From positions 1-5,732 of the forward strand of contig JBDNFP010000013.1 of the NCBI GenBank assembly GCA_041689775.1: 5,732 nt of DNA, given 5' to 3'. Positions 1 to 5,580 of this stretch are shown here, one piece after another (position 1 is the first letter of the stretch; each line of letters begins with the position of its first letter). Under the pieces are notes generated by a model that saw only the letters and a program-made list of their open reading frames with translations, was not told the DNA's origin and made no database searches. A program made the translations under genes and the position numbers. The stretch comes from JBDNFP01 sp041689775. Lineage in GTDB: Bacteria; Bacteroidota; Bacteroidia; Cytophagales; Spirosomataceae.

Positions 1-867
1 AAAGGGCACGAAAAGTTATTTGATAACCACCCGTACATCCATCAGGTTTTGACCTGGAACAAAAAGAAAAGCCGCTACAAGGGCCTTTGGAACCTTCTCC
101 TGCACATTCGTGCGCAACAATACGATCAGGTGATTACCCTCCAACGGTTTGCCTCTACTGGCTTTCTAACGGCCTTTTCGGGAGCAACCGAACGAATTGG
201 ATTTGATAAAAACCCGTTATCAATTGGTTTTACCCGCAAAGTAAAGCACCTTCTAAAAGAGGGTACGCACGAAATTCAACGAAACCATTTACTTGTTCAC
301 ACAGACGAAGAAACTACTGCTCCCCGTCCCCGGTTATATCCTTCCGATGCTGATTATGAAGCGGTGGAGGTACATCAGAAGAATCCCTACATCTGCATTG
401 CACCGGCATCGGTATGGTTCACGAAGCAGTACCCAGAAGACCAATGGGTTGATTTAATTAAAAAGCTTCCTAAGGATTTTTTTATTTTTATCCTGGGTAG
501 CCCGGATGATCAGGCATTAGGTCGACGGCTAGTTGAGAAATCAGGTAAGACAGTTATAAATTTGTGCGGGAAGCTATCTTTTCTACAATCTGCCGCTTTG
601 ATCAAAAATGCGGCGATGAACTACGTCAACGACTCGGCTCCCATGCACATAGCTTCTGCCATGAACGCCCGGGTTTGTAGTGTGTACTGCTCCACAGTTC
701 CCGCGTTTGGTTTTGGGCCGTTATCAGATGAATCTTACGTGGTGGAGATAAGTGAGCCACTACACTGCCGGCCCTGCGGACTACACGGATTTAAACAATG
801 TCCCAAAGGTCACTTTAATTGCGCCTTAGGTATTCAAACCAATCAACTACTAGAAGTTTTGAAGTAG
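1..867 (+). CDS. Glycosyltransferase family 9 (ADP-heptose:LPS heptosyltransferase-like), 5'-truncated
   Basis: The reading frame is open from base 1, so the gene begins outside the window; 288 codons and a TAG stop are present. Full-length WaaF/WaaC-type enzymes have about 340-350 residues, so roughly the first 50-60 are missing. In residues counted from base 1, the C-terminal nucleotide-sugar-binding half is intact: APASVW at 134-139, the strand and loop ILGSPDD at about 164-170, and the family signature NDSAPMHIASA at 210-220, which forms the donor pocket in GT9 enzymes. A late cluster C-x2-C-x7-C-x6-C at 256-274 (CRPCGLHG...CP.GHF.C) is also present. Members transfer heptose or a related sugar from an ADP-activated donor onto lipid A-core or another surface glycan at the cytoplasmic face of the inner membrane. 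The exact sugar and acceptor cannot be read from the sequence. It converges on the TPR gene downstream. Confidence 0.9.
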   Translation, partial: KGHEKLFDNHPYIHQVLTWNKKKSRYKGLWNLLLHIRAQQYDQVITLQRFASTGFLTAFSGATERIGFDKNPLSIGFTRKVKHLLKEGTHEIQRNHLLVHTDEETTAPRPRLYPSDADYEAVEVHQKNPYICIAPASVWFTKQYPEDQWVDLIKKLPKDFFIFILGSPDDQALGRRLVEKSGKTVINLCGKLSFLQSAALIKNAAMNYVNDSAPMHIASAMNARVCSVYCSTVPAFGFGPLSDESYVVEISEPLHCRPCGLHGFKQCPKGHFNCALGIQTNQLLEVLK

Positions 868-889
868 AGAACATGGGGGAGATGGGCAT

Positions 890-920
890 AAAAAAGGCGA
901 CGAATTTACATTTGCCGCCT
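890..920 (-). terminator. Rho-independent terminator of the TPR gene, between convergent genes
   Basis: Read on the - strand a few bases past the TPR stop codon, AGGCGGC (920-914) pairs with GTCGCCT (901-895). That is seven pairs including one G-U, extended by two A-U pairs after one mismatch, with a loop of about six bases. A run of six T (895-890) follows directly. This is a textbook intrinsic terminator for the leftward TPR transcript. On the + strand the same hairpin has five G-C-rich pairs plus four more after a mismatch and is followed by CAACTTTT, so it could also stop the glycosyltransferase transcript, less efficiently. Confidence 0.8.
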
Positions 921-926
921 CAACTT

Positions 927-2300
927 TTAAGACTTTTCCTGGTATTGTTGAATGATCCGGTACAATGCCTTTTGCTTTTCCAGTTCAGGAAAAAAATCAA
1001 AAAGTTGCACGTGGGCATCATAATCCAACGTAAGTGCAATTTCAAGATTGAGAAGTGCCTCGCGGTATTCTCCTGCGTGAATCAGGTACACGCATAAACG
1101 ATAGTATAAATCATGCTCTTGGGGCATATCATCGACTGCGGCCTGCAGAAGATCACAAGCTCTCACATAATTACCCTGATCGAATAACACCAAAGACCAC
1201 TTTAACCAAACATCCGGGCTAGCTGGCTCAATTTCTGCTGATTTTTCAAAAGCTTCAAACGATGATACTACATTACCTAACCGGTATTCAGACTCAGCAA
1301 GGGCCAGCCAATAATCGGGATTGAGTTCGGTGATTTCGATAGCCTTCCGCAGAAATCCGACTGACTCATGGTAATTACCAAGTTCACCCATGCAGACTCC
1401 TAATCCAAACCAACCATCATCCCACTGATTATCGAGCTTCACCGCCTGATGGTAGAAACCAATAGCGGTTTCATATTCTTCCATCTTCTCATAGCTTGCC
1501 CCTAAGCAACAGCAAGTTTCTGGTTGAGGACCTTCCAATTCAATGGCTTTGAAGTAATTATCCCGGGCACTAGGATAATCCTGTATATTCATGTAAGAAT
1601 TTCCCAGGTTGAAAAAGGCCGACGCAAAGTCGTCTTTTACTAGGGTAGCATACTCATAGGCATGAATAGCCTCTTCGAATCGTTCGAGCTTACTGTATGC
1701 GATACCGAGATTATACCAGGCGTGGTGCGAAAACGGGTCGCTGTCGACCAGTTCGTTGTAAAACCCAAGGTTTTCTTCGAGCTGACCTAACAAATCAAGG
1801 CAGTGCGCCAGTTCGTACAGCGCATGCTCATTATTCAGATTGCGGGAAATAGATTTCTTGTAATTTTCAATTGCCTTTTCGTACTTACCCCAATTTTGGT
1901 AGGTCTGGCCGATCTGATAGTAAACATCATCCCGGTCTTCGGCCGTTTCGAGTATTGCTTCCAGAATACTCACAGATTGCTCATAATCGCCCATCAAATT
2001 ATAAATAGCGCCCTGCATAAATAATACTTCGGAGTCACCGGGATGAAAAAGACTAGCTTTTTCTAGGAGTTCCAGCGCTTGTTCAAACTGACTACTATTG
2101 GCAAGCAGCTGAGCCTTATTGAGCATCAATTCTAAAGAGTAAGGATAGTTTTCCAAACCTAGGTCACAGGCCCTTATTGCCTTTTCCCACTCTCCCTGAT
2201 CAAGGTAATGCTCCGTGACCTGTTCGTAGGTATCTAGGTCAAAAAACTCCTTCTCATTGGTCTTGAGCATTCGCTCAAACCGGCGTAAGGTTTCTTTCAT
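927..2300 (-). CDS. Tetratricopeptide-repeat (TPR) protein, about 12 repeats
   Basis: The 457-residue protein is built almost wholly from 34-residue TPR helix pairs beginning near residue 22 and repeating to about 428. Typical units are at 125-157 (YYQIGQTYQNWGKYEKAIENY) and 192-225 (AWYNLGIAYSKLERFEEAI), with the usual W/Y-L-G-Y-A-F-A-P spacing. No signal peptide, membrane helix or enzymatic domain is seen, so it is probably a cytoplasmic solenoid scaffold. Its partners cannot be inferred. A run of three cysteines (263-265) sits in helix A of one repeat. ATG at 2300 is chosen because an in-frame TGA lies at 2318-2316; a GAGG lies 13 bases upstream. An 11-codon upstream frame across a 9-A tract overlaps this start (separate entry) and raises the possibility of a longer N-terminus. 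It has its own promoter-like box and a clear terminator, so it is probably transcribed alone or with SDR read-through. Confidence 0.9.
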   Translation of the reverse strand: MKETLRRFERMLKTNEKEFFDLDTYEQVTEHYLDQGEWEKAIRACDLGLENYPYSLELMLNKAQLLANSSQFEQALELLEKASLFHPGDSEVLFMQGAIYNLMGDYEQSVSILEAILETAEDRDDVYYQIGQTYQNWGKYEKAIENYKKSISRNLNNEHALYELAHCLDLLGQLEENLGFYNELVDSDPFSHHAWYNLGIAYSKLERFEEAIHAYEYATLVKDDFASAFFNLGNSYMNIQDYPSARDNYFKAIELEGPQPETCCCLGASYEKMEEYETAIGFYHQAVKLDNQWDDGWFGLGVCMGELGNYHESVGFLRKAIEITELNPDYWLALAESEYRLGNVVSSFEAFEKSAEIEPASPDVWLKWSLVLFDQGNYVRACDLLQAAVDDMPQEHDLYYRLCVYLIHAGEYREALLNLEIALTLDYDAHVQLFDFFPELEKQKALYRIIQQYQEKS

Positions 2301-2332
2301 ATAATTTTTTTTTCCTCAAAATCTTGCTCCAT
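2297..2332 (-). other. 11-codon upstream reading frame over an A9 tract, overlapping the TPR start
   Basis: On the - strand, ATG at 2332-2330 opens a frame encoding MEQDFEEKKII and ends at TGA 2299-2297, which overlaps the TPR start codon as ATATGA. The frame crosses nine consecutive A (2313-2305) containing an A-AAA-AAA heptamer. Adding one A, or a -1 ribosomal slip there, would continue as MEQDFEEKKNY straight into MKETLRR of the TPR protein. The acidic, charged composition resembles the start of the TPR protein itself. It may be a translated leader peptide, the true N-terminus disrupted by a homopolymer error, or simply an A-rich initiation region of the kind common in Bacteroidota. Confidence 0.35.
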
Positions 2333-2361
2333 CTTAGTGACGAGGGTTAGAGTCGCCGGCA

Positions 2362-2391
2362 CAAAGGTACCAATCAATACATTAGAAGAAA
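2362..2391 (-). promoter_or_regulatory. Bacteroidota-type promoter for the TPR gene
   Basis: The - strand reads TACCTTTG at 2369-2362, a perfect match to the Bacteroidota -7 element TAnnTTTG. A partial -33 element TTTC (consensus TTTG) lies 18 bases upstream at 2391-2388. Transcription would start near 2356-2358, giving a leader of about 55 bases before the ATG at 2300. The -7 box is convincing; the -33 box is imperfect. Confidence 0.6.
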
Positions 2392-2416
2392 GTTAGCAAT
2401 AAATATTCTTTGATTG

Positions 2417-3415
2417 TCAAACCTTCCGTAAAAAACTTTCGCACACCCGTTTTATGGTTACCTCAATGGGTTGAAATTCAAAGGATATGCTATTTTTTAT
2501 TTTATTATTTCTGTACTCAAAATGGTGCGTGGCTGACCTTGCCGTATCTTTGGTAATGAGGGGTCGGCTGCCCGTCAGCCAAGATCGGACGGCCTCGAAT
2601 CTCCAAATAACTCCGGAAATTTTTTTTCCGACTTTCAAGTGGGGAGGTTTCCTACTAAATGCCGCAGCAATCATACCAAAAAGATCGTGGTAAGAAGCCG
2701 TGCCGGCACTCAAAATAAAGCGTTCTCCCTGTATATCAGAGAATAGGAGGCTGTTTATAGCCGAAGCTACATCTTCAACATCAACGTAATTGACTGTTCC
2801 TTCCGTATAAAAAGGTTTGCCATCGTACACATATTTGAATAATTGAGTGCTGCTTTTGCGCCAATCGCCCTCCCCAAGAATCAAGCCAGGATTAACCATT
2901 ACGGCGTTGAGTCCTTCGGCAATTCCGCGCCACACTTCCAGCTCCGCCAGATACTTCGTTTTGGCATAGTCTGAGTTACTAGGCGACTCCTCCCACCGCT
3001 GATTTTCGTTAATCTGAATCATGCCTTTTTGCTCACTGCGGCGAGGATCGGGCCGCCCTAAGGCAGCCACACTACTTACGTGGCAGAGCTTACGAATTCC
3101 TTTTTTGAGGCAAGCATTGACTACATTGGCCGTTCCTTCGACGTTTATTTTTATCATCCGCTCCACATCCCGTGGTACAAAAGAGACGATAGCGGCCGAA
3201 TGAAGAACGTAGTTTATACCCTCCAAGGATTTTTCTAACGAAACTATATCGAGAATATCACCTTCGATCCAATGCAGCTGATTGGCGACGTCAGCCAATA
3301 ACGTACGGTCAGAGTCAGGGCGATGGAGTACCGATACTGCGTGATTTTCTGACAGAAACCTTTTCGCGGCCGCACTACCGACCAATCCAGTAGCTCCCGT
3401 AATTAAAATATTCAT
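2417..3415 (-). CDS. NAD(P)-dependent epimerase/dehydratase, extended SDR (dihydroflavonol-reductase-like)
   Basis: A 332-residue cytoplasmic Rossmann-fold oxidoreductase. The N-terminus MNILITGATGLVG holds the extended-SDR dinucleotide motif G-x-x-G-x-x-G at 7-13. H31-R32 after the second strand resembles the arginine that binds the NADP 2'-phosphate in dihydroflavonol reductases, so NADPH preference is likely but inferred. GDILD follows at 52-56, HSAA at 72-75, the catalytic serine region HVSSVAALG at 112-120, and the catalytic Y-x-x-x-K as Y150/K154 (SDYAKTK). NPGLILG at 175-181 and NYVDVEDVA at 209-217 are typical of the epimerase/DFR branch. The substrate, perhaps a sugar nucleotide, sterol-like or aldehyde compound, cannot be specified. 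The ATG at 3415 opens directly on the first beta strand, so the start is secure. It is divergent from dctA and lies 116 bases upstream of the TPR gene on the same strand. No terminator is seen between them, so some co-transcription is possible. Confidence 0.9.
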   Translation of the reverse strand: MNILITGATGLVGSAAAKRFLSENHAVSVLHRPDSDRTLLADVANQLHWIEGDILDIVSLEKSLEGINYVLHSAAIVSFVPRDVERMIKINVEGTANVVNACLKKGIRKLCHVSSVAALGRPDPRRSEQKGMIQINENQRWEESPSNSDYAKTKYLAELEVWRGIAEGLNAVMVNPGLILGEGDWRKSSTQLFKYVYDGKPFYTEGTVNYVDVEDVASAINSLLFSDIQGERFILSAGTASYHDLFGMIAAAFSRKPPHLKVGKKISGVIWRFEAVRSWLTGSRPLITKDTARSATHHFEYRNNKIKNSISFEFQPIEVTIKRVCESFLRKV

Positions 3416-3440
3416 GGTAGTTGAACGAAGATAAGCGCCG

Positions 3441-3448
3441 CAAAGTTC
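3441..3448 (-). promoter_or_regulatory. Candidate -7 element for the SDR gene
   Basis: On the - strand GAACTTTG (3448-3441) matches the Bacteroidota -7 box TAnnTTTG in all but the first base and would give a leader of about 20-25 bases before the ATG at 3415. No matching TTTG -33 box is found at the expected distance, so the assignment is weak. It lies about 30 bases from the + strand dctA -7 box, and the two promoters would overlap back to back. Confidence 0.3.
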
Positions 3449-3453
3449 GTGAA

Positions 3454-3484
3454 TTTGCCGGCATAAATTTACCCACTACTTTTG
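3454..3484 (+). promoter_or_regulatory. Bacteroidota-type promoter for dctA
   Basis: TTTG at 3454-3457 (-33 element) is followed after exactly 19 bases by TACTTTTG at 3477-3484 (-7 element, TAnnTTTG). Both boxes and the spacing match the consensus of the Bacteroidota primary sigma factor. Transcription would begin near 3488-3492, giving an untranslated leader of about 90 bases before the ATG at 3579. No strong Shine-Dalgarno precedes that ATG. Confidence 0.75.
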
Positions 3485-3503
3485 AAATAAGGGCGTTTAT
3501 TTC
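3484..3503 (+). repeat. Perfect inverted repeat at the dctA transcription start
   Basis: GAAATAA (3484-3490) and TTATTTC (3497-3503) are exact reverse complements separated by six bases. The repeat begins on the last base of the -7 box, so it covers the expected transcription start and first transcribed bases. It could be an operator for a dimeric repressor or a small 5'-end hairpin in the mRNA. Seven-base arms in A/T-rich DNA also occur by chance in a window of this size, so position is the main argument. Confidence 0.4.
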
Positions 3504-3578
3504 GTCCTTTGAAGGTACTCTGGAATAATACGATCATCAGGCTAAACCACTTGCCCCTACTTAGACAACCCTTTTCGA

Positions 3579-4841
3579 ATGAAAAAAATCTTCACAAACC
3601 TTACCTTCTGGGTCCTTACCGCTATTACGACCGGTGCGTTGTTAGGCCATTTTGAACCCGAAACGGCCCAAAAAATGCAACCTCTCGGAAAAGGTTTCAT
3701 TGATATCGTCAAGCTATTCATCAACCCCATAATTTTCCTGACTATTTCGATGGGGATTAGCGGAATGGGCGATCTGAAAAAGGTTGGGAAAGTAGGCGGA
3801 AAAGCCCTACTCTACTTTGAAGTCGTCACCACGTTTGCGCTTATGATAGGCTTAGCAGTAGCTTACATAATCAGACCCGGCGACGGCGTCGTGACCGCCG
3901 GTATGGAGGGTGGTGATATTTCTAAATTTCAGGAAAGCGCGGAGAAAGGGTTTAGTTGGTTGCAATTTCTGATGGATAACCTTACCATTCAGGTTCTGAT
4001 TTTTTCTATCCTCTTTGGAATATTCCTCAGTAAGTACAAAGGTAAGGATCGCATTATTCCAGTCCTTAGCTTTCTTTCCAAATATGTATTCAAGGCATTG
4101 CACTGGGTAATGCTTTTTGCCCCCATTGGTGCGTTCGGAGGAATGGCCTTCACGATTGGCAAGTATGGTATCAAAACACTCTTACCATTAGGCAAACTGA
4201 TGCTCACGGTATACATCACCATGGCATTATTCATCTTTGTGGTTCTGTACCTGATTCTACGGTATTATAAGGTTAGTATCTTTAAGTTCCTCAACTACAT
4301 CCGGGAAGAATTACTGATTGTATTGGGTACTTCTTCTTCCGAAGCAGGACTCCCCTCGCTAATGGAAAAGTTGGAACGCATGGGCTGTTCCAAACCCGTA
4401 GTAGGCTTGGTAGTGCCCGCCGGCTATTCTTTTAATCTTGATGGCACCACGATATACCTATCCATGGCTACCATCTTCCTGGCTCAGGTATATGGGGTTG
4501 AACTAACTCTCGCCCAGATGTTTACGGTTATCGGTATCCTGATGGTAACCTCAAAGGGAGCCGCGGGAGTCACGGGAAGTGGCTTTGTGGTACTTGCCTC
4601 CACGCTATCCGCCATTAAGGTGATTCCCGTCGAGGGTCTTGCCCTCTTGCTCGGCGTTGATCGATTTATGTCGGAAGCCAGGGCTATTACTAACTTTATT
4701 GGAAATGGCGTAGCCACCATCTGGATCGCAAACAACGAGAACGAGTTTGACCGATCCAAAATGGACTACGCCTTTGAACATCTGGAAGAAACCGAGGATA
4801 TTATAAGCGATAATATTGAATGGGAAAATAAATCCGCTTAG
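3579..4841 (+). CDS. dctA: C4-dicarboxylate:cation symporter, DctA type (DAACS/SDF family)
   Basis: A 420-residue inner-membrane transporter, close to the 428 residues of E. coli DctA, that imports succinate, fumarate, malate and related acids with protons or Na+. The family core is complete: IREELLIVLGTSSSEAGLP spans hairpin 1 with the serine-rich motif at 252-254, GYSFNLDGT (282-290) is the TM7 NMDGT-type cation motif, SKGAAGVTGSG (325-335) is hairpin 2, and DRFMSEARAITN (361-372) is the TM8 substrate-binding motif followed by GNGVATI. SSSE, YSFNLDGT and DRFMSEARA favour DctA over glutamate carriers such as GltP. The N-terminal half also tracks DctA (LLGHFEPE, APIGAFGGMAFTIGKYG at 181-197). 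Compared with my recollection of E. coli DctA, the loop before QVLIFSILFG (138-147) is about a dozen residues shorter. The C-terminal tail is acidic. It has its own promoter and converges on the small regulator gene 17 bases downstream. Confidence 0.93.
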   Translation: MKKIFTNLTFWVLTAITTGALLGHFEPETAQKMQPLGKGFIDIVKLFINPIIFLTISMGISGMGDLKKVGKVGGKALLYFEVVTTFALMIGLAVAYIIRPGDGVVTAGMEGGDISKFQESAEKGFSWLQFLMDNLTIQVLIFSILFGIFLSKYKGKDRIIPVLSFLSKYVFKALHWVMLFAPIGAFGGMAFTIGKYGIKTLLPLGKLMLTVYITMALFIFVVLYLILRYYKVSIFKFLNYIREELLIVLGTSSSEAGLPSLMEKLERMGCSKPVVGLVVPAGYSFNLDGTTIYLSMATIFLAQVYGVELTLAQMFTVIGILMVTSKGAAGVTGSGFVVLASTLSAIKVIPVEGLALLLGVDRFMSEARAITNFIGNGVATIWIANNENEFDRSKMDYAFEHLEETEDIISDNIEWENKSA

Positions 4842-4858
4842 TAAATCACTTACAAACT

Positions 4859-5059
4859 TCAATCACCTTCTTCTAATGTAAATACCTCATCGACGGTCTT
4901 GGAAAAGACCTTAGCCATTTTCATACCCAAGGCCAGGGAAGGCGAGTACTTTCCGGCCTCAATGGCATTGATCGTCTGACGTGATACCTGTACCCGTTCG
5001 GCTAAATCAGCTTGGGTAATATTTATAATTGCCCGTTCAATCCTGATTCGATTTTTCAT
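4859..5059 (-). CDS. Small XRE-family helix-turn-helix transcriptional regulator
   Basis: The 66-residue protein consists almost entirely of one Cro/CI-type DNA-binding domain. TQADLAERVQVSRQTINAIE (15-34) gives the two helices of the HTH, with the conserved Q16, A20, S26-R27-Q28-T29 recognition helix and E34-A35-G36 turn. YSPSLALGMKMAKVF and TVDEVF complete the five-helix fold, as in short YozG-like regulators. There is no sensor or dimerisation extension. Its ATG overlaps the stop codon of the membrane-protein gene as ATGA (5059-5056), and AGGAGG lies 12 bases upstream, so expression is translationally coupled to its partner. Small XRE regulators encoded beside multi-pass membrane proteins are a recurring arrangement, in which the membrane protein may modulate the regulator or be its target. 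That role is inference here. Confidence 0.9.
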   Translation of the reverse strand: MKNRIRIERAIINITQADLAERVQVSRQTINAIEAGKYSPSLALGMKMAKVFSKTVDEVFTLEEGD

Positions 5060-5580
5060 ACTGATACTTCCCCTCCTTCCTGACGCTTCAACTCCCGTAC
5101 TTCCTTCCAGACCAGCAGCCAGTGAAACCGCAGCACAAAAATCAGTAGTGGGGTAAACATGTTATAGATCATAACATCTAGGAATAGAAATCCATGAATA
5201 AAGGCAATACAAAGAACCAGAATAAGCGTATTACCATAAATGGCCCACTGTAATGATTCCAACCTCATCTGAGCAATACGTTCATCTTCATTTTTTACAC
5301 GCGAAAAACCCACTATTAGCAGTCCTGCAAGTACAGACGAACAAATAATTTCGTCGATTAATTGTAGCGTGATAGTGCCATTTTTATTGTGCTGGGTAAA
5401 ATCCAGAATGCTATTCGTTTCCTGGCCTTCTGCACAAAAAGGCCAAGGAATTGTCACTTCTGCACTGAGTGGAAAATCAATATCGGCGAATATTTCCCAC
5501 ATGCCTACTGGAATGCACAACACAAGCAGCAACCAACCAATCGGCTTCCAGCGGTTGGGAAATAAGTTTTTGGTTTTCAT
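5056..5580 (-). CDS. Four-helix integral membrane protein, partner of the HTH regulator
   Basis: A 174-residue hydrophobic protein with four predicted membrane helices near 13-31, 73-92, 114-133 and 136-157. A polar loop of about 40 residues after helix 1 contains PWPFCAEG (45-52). A charged segment 94-109 (RVKNEDERIAQMRLES) lies between helices 2 and 3, and a basic tail WKEVRELKRQE follows helix 4. By the positive-inside rule both termini and the charged middle loop are cytoplasmic, and the PWPFC loop is periplasmic. I recognise the layout as a Bacteroidota hypothetical commonly placed beside a small XRE regulator, but assign no Pfam family or activity. ATG 5580 is the only credible start, since a TAG stop lies a short way upstream in frame. 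The start overlaps the preceding gene's stop and the stop overlaps the HTH start, both as ATGA. Confidence 0.8.
   Translation of the reverse strand: MKTKNLFPNRWKPIGWLLLVLCIPVGMWEIFADIDFPLSAEVTIPWPFCAEGQETNSILDFTQHNKNGTITLQLIDEIICSSVLAGLLIVGFSRVKNEDERIAQMRLESLQWAIYGNTLILVLCIAFIHGFLFLDVMIYNMFTPLLIFVLRFHWLLVWKEVRELKRQEGGEVSV
5072..5077 (-). promoter_or_regulatory. Strong Shine-Dalgarno for the HTH gene
   Basis: The - strand carries AGGAGG (5077-5072) within a longer purine run, 12 bases before the HTH ATG and inside the last codons of the membrane-protein gene (the E-G-G-E region). Most genes in this window lack such a site. Here it coincides with a stop/start overlap, which favours re-initiation. 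The spacing is longer than ideal, and it may partly reflect the coding sequence. Confidence 0.4.

Noticed and set aside
819..1097. Open frame of 92 codons on the + strand overlapping the ends of the GT9 and TPR genes
   Set aside because: It runs through a terminator hairpin and antisense to the TPR coding region, and its protein resembles no family; a shadow frame.
2371..2416. CAATCA (2371-2376) and TGATTG (2411-2416) inverted repeat beside the TPR promoter
   Set aside because: Six-base arms 34 bases apart are expected by chance, and there is no T run to make it a terminator for the SDR gene.
2615..2630. CGGAAA-T run-TTTCCG hairpin with an eight-base homopolymer inside the SDR gene
   Set aside because: It is explained by the codons for G-K-K-I-S-G in an intact reading frame; no sign of a frameshift.
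4484..4862. Open frames on the - strand antisense to the end of dctA
   Set aside because: The + strand encodes a full, highly conserved DctA C-terminus; the antisense peptides have no recognisable domain.
4895..4910. GGTCTT-GGAA-AAGACC hairpin considered as a dctA terminator
   Set aside because: The stem is only six pairs, no continuous T run follows, and it lies within the coding region of the HTH gene; mentioned only as a possibility in a finding.
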